This document shows positions 4,392-7,735 of a stretch of 7,735 nucleotides of DNA, in pieces. Position numbers and translations under genes: made by a program. The stretch covers positions 1 through 7,735 of the forward strand of contig CAMEIU010000107.1 of the NCBI GenBank assembly GCA_945918815.1, read 5' to 3'. Under the pieces are notes generated by a model. The model searched no databases. It was not told the origin of the DNA and saw nothing but the letters and a program-made list of their open reading frames with translations. The DNA comes from an uncultured Clostridia bacterium (GTDB taxonomy: Bacteria; Bacillota; Clostridia; Oscillospirales; Oscillospiraceae). The first letter of the stretch is position 1. Each line of letters begins with the position of its first letter.

Positions 4392-6106
4392 GTTTACTCT
4401 CCACCAACCATGCCTTTCAGCTGATCACCCGCATTCTGGACCCCGCCGAGGCCACGGAGCCGGTGGTGGAATTTGCGGCCCAGAAGCCCGCCATTCCCCT
4501 GGGCCGGTCCGGTCAGCCCCTGCCGGAGGACCTGCCGGAGAACCAGGGCGTCTCCTCCCGGCACATTGCGGCCTTTTTGCAAGAGCTAAACAGGGACCCG
4601 ACCCTCAGGATGCACAGCGTGCTGATTCTGCGCCACGGAAAAATTCTCTGCCGGGCCGCCTTCGGCGCCCAGCGGATGGACCTGCCCAAATACACCTTCT
4701 CCGCCTGCAAAAGCGTGGTCTCCCTGGCCGTGGGCCTGGTCATGGACGACGGCCTGCTCCGCCCGGAGGACAAAGTCGTGGACTTCTTCCCGGAGGAATG
4801 CGGCCCCGTCAGCCGGCGGCTTCTCAAGGACCTGACCGTGGAGCACCTTTTGACCATGACTGCCACGCCCATGTTCAACGAGGCCTCCTCCATGACCTGC
4901 ACCGACTGGGTCCGGGGCTATTTCAGCTCCCCCGGCCTCGGCGAATCCGGGAAGAAATTTCAGTACAACAGCCTCAACACCTACATGCTCTCCGCCCTGG
5001 TCTGCCGCCTGACGGGCGAGACGCTCTCGGACTTCCTGAGCCGGCGGCTGTTCGGGCCCATGGGCATCGGGGACTTCTACTGGGAGACCTGCCCCCAGGG
5101 CATTGAGAAGGGCGGCTGGGGTCTGTATCTGAAGCCGGAGGACCTGGCGAAGCTGGGCGTCCTCATTCAGAACAAGGGCCTCTGGAACGGTCAAAGGCTG
5201 ATCTCGGAGGAATATCTCCAAAAGGCCACCCAGACCTGGGCCGAGGCCCCGGAGAGCTGCGGCGACTTCAACTACGGCTGGCAGATCTGGGTGGGCCGCC
5301 GGGACAACACGTTTTTGTTCAACGGCATGCTGGGTCAGAACGTCCTGTGCTACCGGGACAACGACATTCTGCTGATCTCCCACGCGGGCAACGACGAGAA
5401 TTTCCAGCAGAGCCGCTATTTTACCATCGCCAGGGAATACTTCGGCGGCGAATTTCCCGATTCCCTGCCCCGGGACGCCGCCGGAGAGCGGGAGCTGCGG
5501 AAGACCTTGCAGACCCTGTCCGCCTGTCCCGGCCGGGTCCCGGACCGGGAGGAATTCGAGGCCTTCGCCGGGAAGCGGTTCACGGCGGACGATCCCTGCG
5601 CCGCCTCGGCAGGCCTCCTGCCGCTGCTGCTCCAGGCGGTGGAGAACAGCTACTCCCACGGCCTCCAGGCCATCGCCGTCGGCGGGACCCGGACCATGCC
5701 GGAGCTGTTCTACGAGGAACGGGACCAGCTGCACCACATCACAGCCGGCACCCGGGAGCCCGTTGTCCAGACCCTGACCTTCCACGGCAACGTCTACCGG
5801 GTAGCCGCCCAGGCCCGCTTCACCCACGACGACGAGGAAAACCCGGTGCTGCGGGTCCGGCTGGACTTTCTGGAGACGCCCTGCACCCGGATCTTGAAGC
5901 TGATCCGAACGCCCGCGGGCTTCACTGTCCGGCAGGAGGAGTTCCCCGGCGCCAACTATGTGCGCAAGCTGACCGACCAGGCCGCCAACGCCCCCGCCAT
6001 GCGCCCCATCCTCTCCGCTCTCCTGGGCAGCTCCGACCCGGATTTCCTCGGCTGGAAGCTGGAACGAATCTTCGCGCCGAGCTTGAAATTCCGGGAAGAC
6101 ACATAA
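4388..6106 (+). CDS. Cytosolic beta-lactamase-fold serine hydrolase with C-terminal extension
   Basis: The 572-aa protein has a class C beta-lactamase/penicillin-binding-protein fold at about 50-355. Motif 1 SxxK is SACK (Ser105 nucleophile, Lys108). Motif 2 is YNS (Tyr193-Ser195), inside FQYNSLNTYMLSAL. LTVEHLLTMTAT (149-160) and LFGPMGIGDFYWE (221-233) are typical family segments. The third motif is GMLGQN (313-318) rather than a clear KTG or HxG. There is no signal peptide or lipobox, so it acts in the cytosol; a canonical secreted beta-lactamase is unlikely. Related proteins are esterases or peptidases with unknown substrates. Residues about 365-572 form an extra region I cannot assign, with alternating strand-like stretches. 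ATG 4388 overlaps the GIY-YIG stop and has AAGGAG 5 bp upstream. Last gene of the operon. Confidence 0.88.
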   Translation: MSLLSTNHAFQLITRILDPAEATEPVVEFAAQKPAIPLGRSGQPLPEDLPENQGVSSRHIAAFLQELNRDPTLRMHSVLILRHGKILCRAAFGAQRMDLPKYTFSACKSVVSLAVGLVMDDGLLRPEDKVVDFFPEECGPVSRRLLKDLTVEHLLTMTATPMFNEASSMTCTDWVRGYFSSPGLGESGKKFQYNSLNTYMLSALVCRLTGETLSDFLSRRLFGPMGIGDFYWETCPQGIEKGGWGLYLKPEDLAKLGVLIQNKGLWNGQRLISEEYLQKATQTWAEAPESCGDFNYGWQIWVGRRDNTFLFNGMLGQNVLCYRDNDILLISHAGNDENFQQSRYFTIAREYFGGEFPDSLPRDAAGERELRKTLQTLSACPGRVPDREEFEAFAGKRFTADDPCAASAGLLPLLLQAVENSYSHGLQAIAVGGTRTMPELFYEERDQLHHITAGTREPVVQTLTFHGNVYRVAAQARFTHDDEENPVLRVRLDFLETPCTRILKLIRTPAGFTVRQEEFPGANYVRKLTDQAANAPAMRPILSALLGSSDPDFLGWKLERIFAPSLKFREDT

Positions 6107-6114
6107 ACGCGCAG

Positions 6115-6150
6115 AAAATCCTCGTGCCCCCTTCGAGGGGGCACGAGGAT
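6115..6150 (-). terminator. Intrinsic terminator between convergent genes
   Basis: There is a perfect 14-bp stem, ATCCTCGTGCCCCC (6118-6131) and its complement GGGGGCACGAGGAT (6137-6150), with a 5-nt loop. On the minus strand it is followed by TTTT (6118-6115), starting 17 bp after the antiporter stop, so it is a good terminator for that gene. On the plus strand, 11 bp after the serine hydrolase stop, the following bases are not a T tract. It may still stop plus-strand transcripts, less efficiently. Confidence 0.9.
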
Positions 6151-6166
6151 ACATCTCTTGATTTTA

Positions 6167-7462
6167 CTATTTCTTCTCCGCCTCTGCCGCTGCCAGCTTG
6201 GTCTGGCGGCGGTTTTTCACTTCCTCGGACATGGGCTGGATGTCGCCGGCGGTGGTCAGGGCCAGCTTGGTCAGCATGGGTCCGACCAGCTCATAGATCA
6301 GGACGGAGAACAGCACGATGTTGCGGATCAGGCCGCCCTGCTCGCCCAATTGGGCGGCGGTGATGCACATGCCCAGGGCCACGCCGGCCTGGGGCAGCAG
6401 GGTGATGCCCAGGTATTTGCAGATCTCCGGGCTGCAATGGGTCCACTTGGCGCTGGCGTAGGCGCCCACGTATTTGCCGATGGAGCGGAACAGAATATAC
6501 ACCACGCCGACACCCACGATGGCGATATCAGCAAAGACGCTCAGCTCCAGCTCCGCGCCGCTGATGACAAAGAACAGGGCGAACAGGGGCGAGGTCCATT
6601 TATCCGCTTTGCCCATGAGGTCCTGGGACAGGGGGCAGAGGTTGCAGAACACGGTACCCAGCATCATGCAGACCAGAAGGGACGAGAAGCCCACGGTGAC
6701 GGGGCCGATGTGGAACTCCAGCATGGCCAGGGAGGCCGTCAGGAACACGAAGGCGATGGTCAGATTCAGACGGTTGGTGTTGGAGTTGAACAGCTTTTCC
6801 AGCTGGGTCAGGAGCCAGCCCAGGATGGAGCCCAGGGCCAGGGAGGCCAGGATCTCCACCAGGGGATTGACCAGAATGGACACCAGATCCACGACGCCGT
6901 TGGTCAGGGTCCGGGCGATGCCGAAGGACACGGCGAAGACCACCAGGCCCACGGCGTCGTCCAGGGCCACGATGGGCAGCAGCAGGCTGGTCAGGGGGCC
7001 CTTGGCCTTGTACTGCCGGACCACCATCAGTGTGGCGGCGGGAGCGGTGGCCGTGGCGATGGCGCCCAGGGTGATGGCCTGGGCCACGGTGATTTTATCG
7101 GGCATGAGGAAATGGAGGACCACCAGGGCCACATCCACCAGCAGAGTGGCGACCACGGCCTGGATCACGCCGATGACGGCGGCCTGCCTGCCGGTGTGCT
7201 TGAGGTCGTTGAGGCGGAACTCGTTGCCGATGGAGAAGGCGATGAAGCCCAGGGCCACCTCGGAGATCAAAGACAGGCTCTCCACGGCCTCCGAAGAGGT
7301 GAAGCCCAGGCCGTCAATGTGCAGGGCGCCCAGGCAATAGGGGCCGATGAGGACGCCGGCGATCAGGTAAGCCGTGACCGCAGGCAGCTTCAGGGGCTTG
7401 ATGACACGGGTCATAAGCAGACCCGCCAAGGTTGCAATGGAAATCGACAATAAGGTTGACAT
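6167..7462 (-). CDS. CPA2-type cation:proton antiporter (Na+/H+ exchanger domain)
   Basis: A 431-aa integral membrane protein, almost entirely hydrophobic helices, about 12-13 by eye. It matches the Na+/H+ exchanger domain of CPA2 carriers: N-terminal helix MSTLLSISIATLAGLL, LPAVTAYLIAGVLIGP at about 26-41, the broken-helix segment ATATAPAATL (136-145), and LDDAVGLVVFA with Asp168-Asp169. A paired Asp is typical of electrogenic members such as NapA and NhaA, whereas KefC-type proteins have one Asp, so electrogenic sodium/proton exchange is inferred. It ends in a short charged tail (EEVKNRRQTKLAAAEAEKK) with no RCK/TrkA-N regulatory domain. I prefer ATG 7462, with GGGAAG 8 bp upstream; a GTG five codons earlier at 7477 would overlap that site. 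It is a single-gene transcript with its own promoter and terminator. Ion specificity cannot be read from sequence. Confidence 0.9.
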   Translation of the reverse strand: MSTLLSISIATLAGLLMTRVIKPLKLPAVTAYLIAGVLIGPYCLGALHIDGLGFTSSEAVESLSLISEVALGFIAFSIGNEFRLNDLKHTGRQAAVIGVIQAVVATLLVDVALVVLHFLMPDKITVAQAITLGAIATATAPAATLMVVRQYKAKGPLTSLLLPIVALDDAVGLVVFAVSFGIARTLTNGVVDLVSILVNPLVEILASLALGSILGWLLTQLEKLFNSNTNRLNLTIAFVFLTASLAMLEFHIGPVTVGFSSLLVCMMLGTVFCNLCPLSQDLMGKADKWTSPLFALFFVISGAELELSVFADIAIVGVGVVYILFRSIGKYVGAYASAKWTHCSPEICKYLGITLLPQAGVALGMCITAAQLGEQGGLIRNIVLFSVLIYELVGPMLTKLALTTAGDIQPMSEEVKNRRQTKLAAAEAEKK

Positions 7463-7498
7463 AAGATTACTTCCCACTCACATATTTTCTGCGTTCCC

Positions 7499-7527
7499 AG
7501 TATACAGCAGGCCCATGGAAAAAGCAA
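7499..7527 (-). promoter_or_regulatory. Sigma-70-type promoter of the antiporter gene
   Basis: On the minus strand: -35 TTGCTT (7522-7527), a 17-bp spacer, -10 TATACT (7499-7504). Predicted transcription start is near 7492, giving a leader of about 30 nt with GGGAAG before ATG 7462. The upstream flank is AT-rich, which often helps promoter strength. No clear operator palindrome overlaps it. Confidence 0.72.
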
Positions 7528-7689
7528 ACCAAATTTTCAGCAAAATCTACAGTTTTTCTTGTGGAAAATTGGACGTTTCCTCAAAACCGCCGCCGCAAAT
7601 CCACAGGATTTTGCAGAAGGACCGTGGTAGAATCAGCCATAGAGAAGGATCCGGCACGGGAAATTGGGAGTTGTTGATGGACTGTTTTT
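7528..7689. other. Intergenic stretch without a recognised gene
   Basis: This stretch is AT-rich near the antiporter promoter and mixed towards the repeat. The only frame crossing it (plus strand, ending 7694) has no protein-like character before its last few codons. It contains a TGTGGA (7560-7565) / TCCACA (7600-7605) inverted pair 34 bp apart and a possible plus-strand promoter at 7625-7633. I see no RNA gene or riboswitch. Confidence 0.5.
7625..7633 (+). promoter_or_regulatory. Possible extended -10 promoter facing the right edge
   Basis: TGG followed by TAGAAT (7628-7633) forms an extended -10 with no convincing -35. It would start transcription near 7640. Thirty-seven bases on lies GGGAG (7666-7670) and an ATG at 7677 with 6 bp spacing, reading only five codons (MDCFL) before a TAG at 7692-7694 inside the 28-bp repeat. 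The promoter call rests on one short motif. Confidence 0.3.
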
Positions 7690-7735
7690 TGTAGGGCACG
7701 GCCACTGGACGTGCCGCATGCAGGCAGCTGCATCC
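7690..7735 (+). repeat. 28-bp repeat, copy 2, running to the window edge
   Basis: Bases 7690-7717 are the exact reverse complement of 411-438, beginning TGTAGGGCACGG. The sequence that follows (GCATGCAGGCAGCTGCAT, 7716-7733) is palindrome-rich and loosely resembles the flank of copy 1. The unit is cut by the window end, so its far terminus cannot be seen. Together the two copies bracket the window in opposite orientation. Confidence 0.8.

Noticed and set aside
4586..6154. A 522-codon open frame on the minus strand opposite the serine hydrolase
   Set aside because: It is a GC-rich shadow frame: composition dominated by G, A, V, Q and P, no domain motifs, and the plus strand carries SxxK and YNS motifs, ribosome sites and operon overlaps.
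6158..7453. A 431-codon plus-strand frame opposite the antiporter
   Set aside because: Extreme Gly/His/Gln/Asp content with no recognisable domain. The minus strand encodes a coherent membrane protein with promoter and terminator.
7560..7605. Two DnaA-box-like 9-mers (TTTTCCACA on minus, AAATCCACA on plus) as an origin
   Set aside because: Only two loose matches, no cluster, no AT-rich unwinding region and no dnaA/dnaN neighbours. Chance is adequate.

Overview
The window looks like chromosomal DNA of a GC-rich, anaerobic member of the Bacillota, most plausibly an Oscillospiraceae-type clostridium. Genes are dense, codon third positions are mostly G or C, Shine-Dalgarno sites are strong (AAGGAGG, AGGAGG), and gaps carry small palindromic repeats of a kind I associate with that group. 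The lineage is inferred from style and gene content; no marker gene proves it.

Layout. Bases 1-246 are the 3' end of an SPFH/stomatin-like gene, closed by a strong intrinsic terminator (257-293). Bases 295-656 hold no gene but several palindromic repeat modules. On the minus strand, 657-2481 is a two-gene operon, yqeB then selD, overlapping by 11 bp. Together these two mark the selenium-dependent molybdenum hydroxylase (SDMH) system. Divergent from it (2590-2937, plus) is a small orphan regulator made only of a ModE-type winged-helix domain. The yqeB promoter has near-consensus -35/-10 boxes and a perfect 10+10 bp palindrome over its -10. The regulator's own promoter puts the predicted transcription start on its ATG, so the mRNA is probably leaderless.

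A structured element of about 150 bp (2949-3102) separates the regulator from a tightly packed plus-strand operon (3174-6106): a YgjP-like metallohydrolase, a UPF0178 (YaiI/YqxD) protein, a GIY-YIG nuclease-like protein, and a large cytosolic beta-lactamase-fold serine hydrolase. The last two junctions are ATGA start/stop overlaps. A hairpin terminator (6115-6150) lies between this operon and a convergent CPA2-type cation/proton antiporter (6167-7462, minus), which has a clear sigma-70-type promoter. The right edge (7463-7735) holds no recognised gene. It ends in an inverted copy of a 28-bp repeat also present at 411-438.

How it fits together. SelD makes selenophosphate. YqeB is a maturation factor of unknown biochemistry found with SDMH enzymes. 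The divergent ModE-like protein is a good candidate to control them. The hydroxylase itself, its other accessory genes, and selA/selB are not in the window. The antiporter and the 3174-6106 operon look functionally independent of the selenium genes. I see no CRISPR array, tRNA, rRNA, phage or transposase gene. The least explained parts are the orphan regulator with its operator, the co-varying palindromic element, the repeat cluster, and the unassigned C-terminal region of the serine hydrolase.
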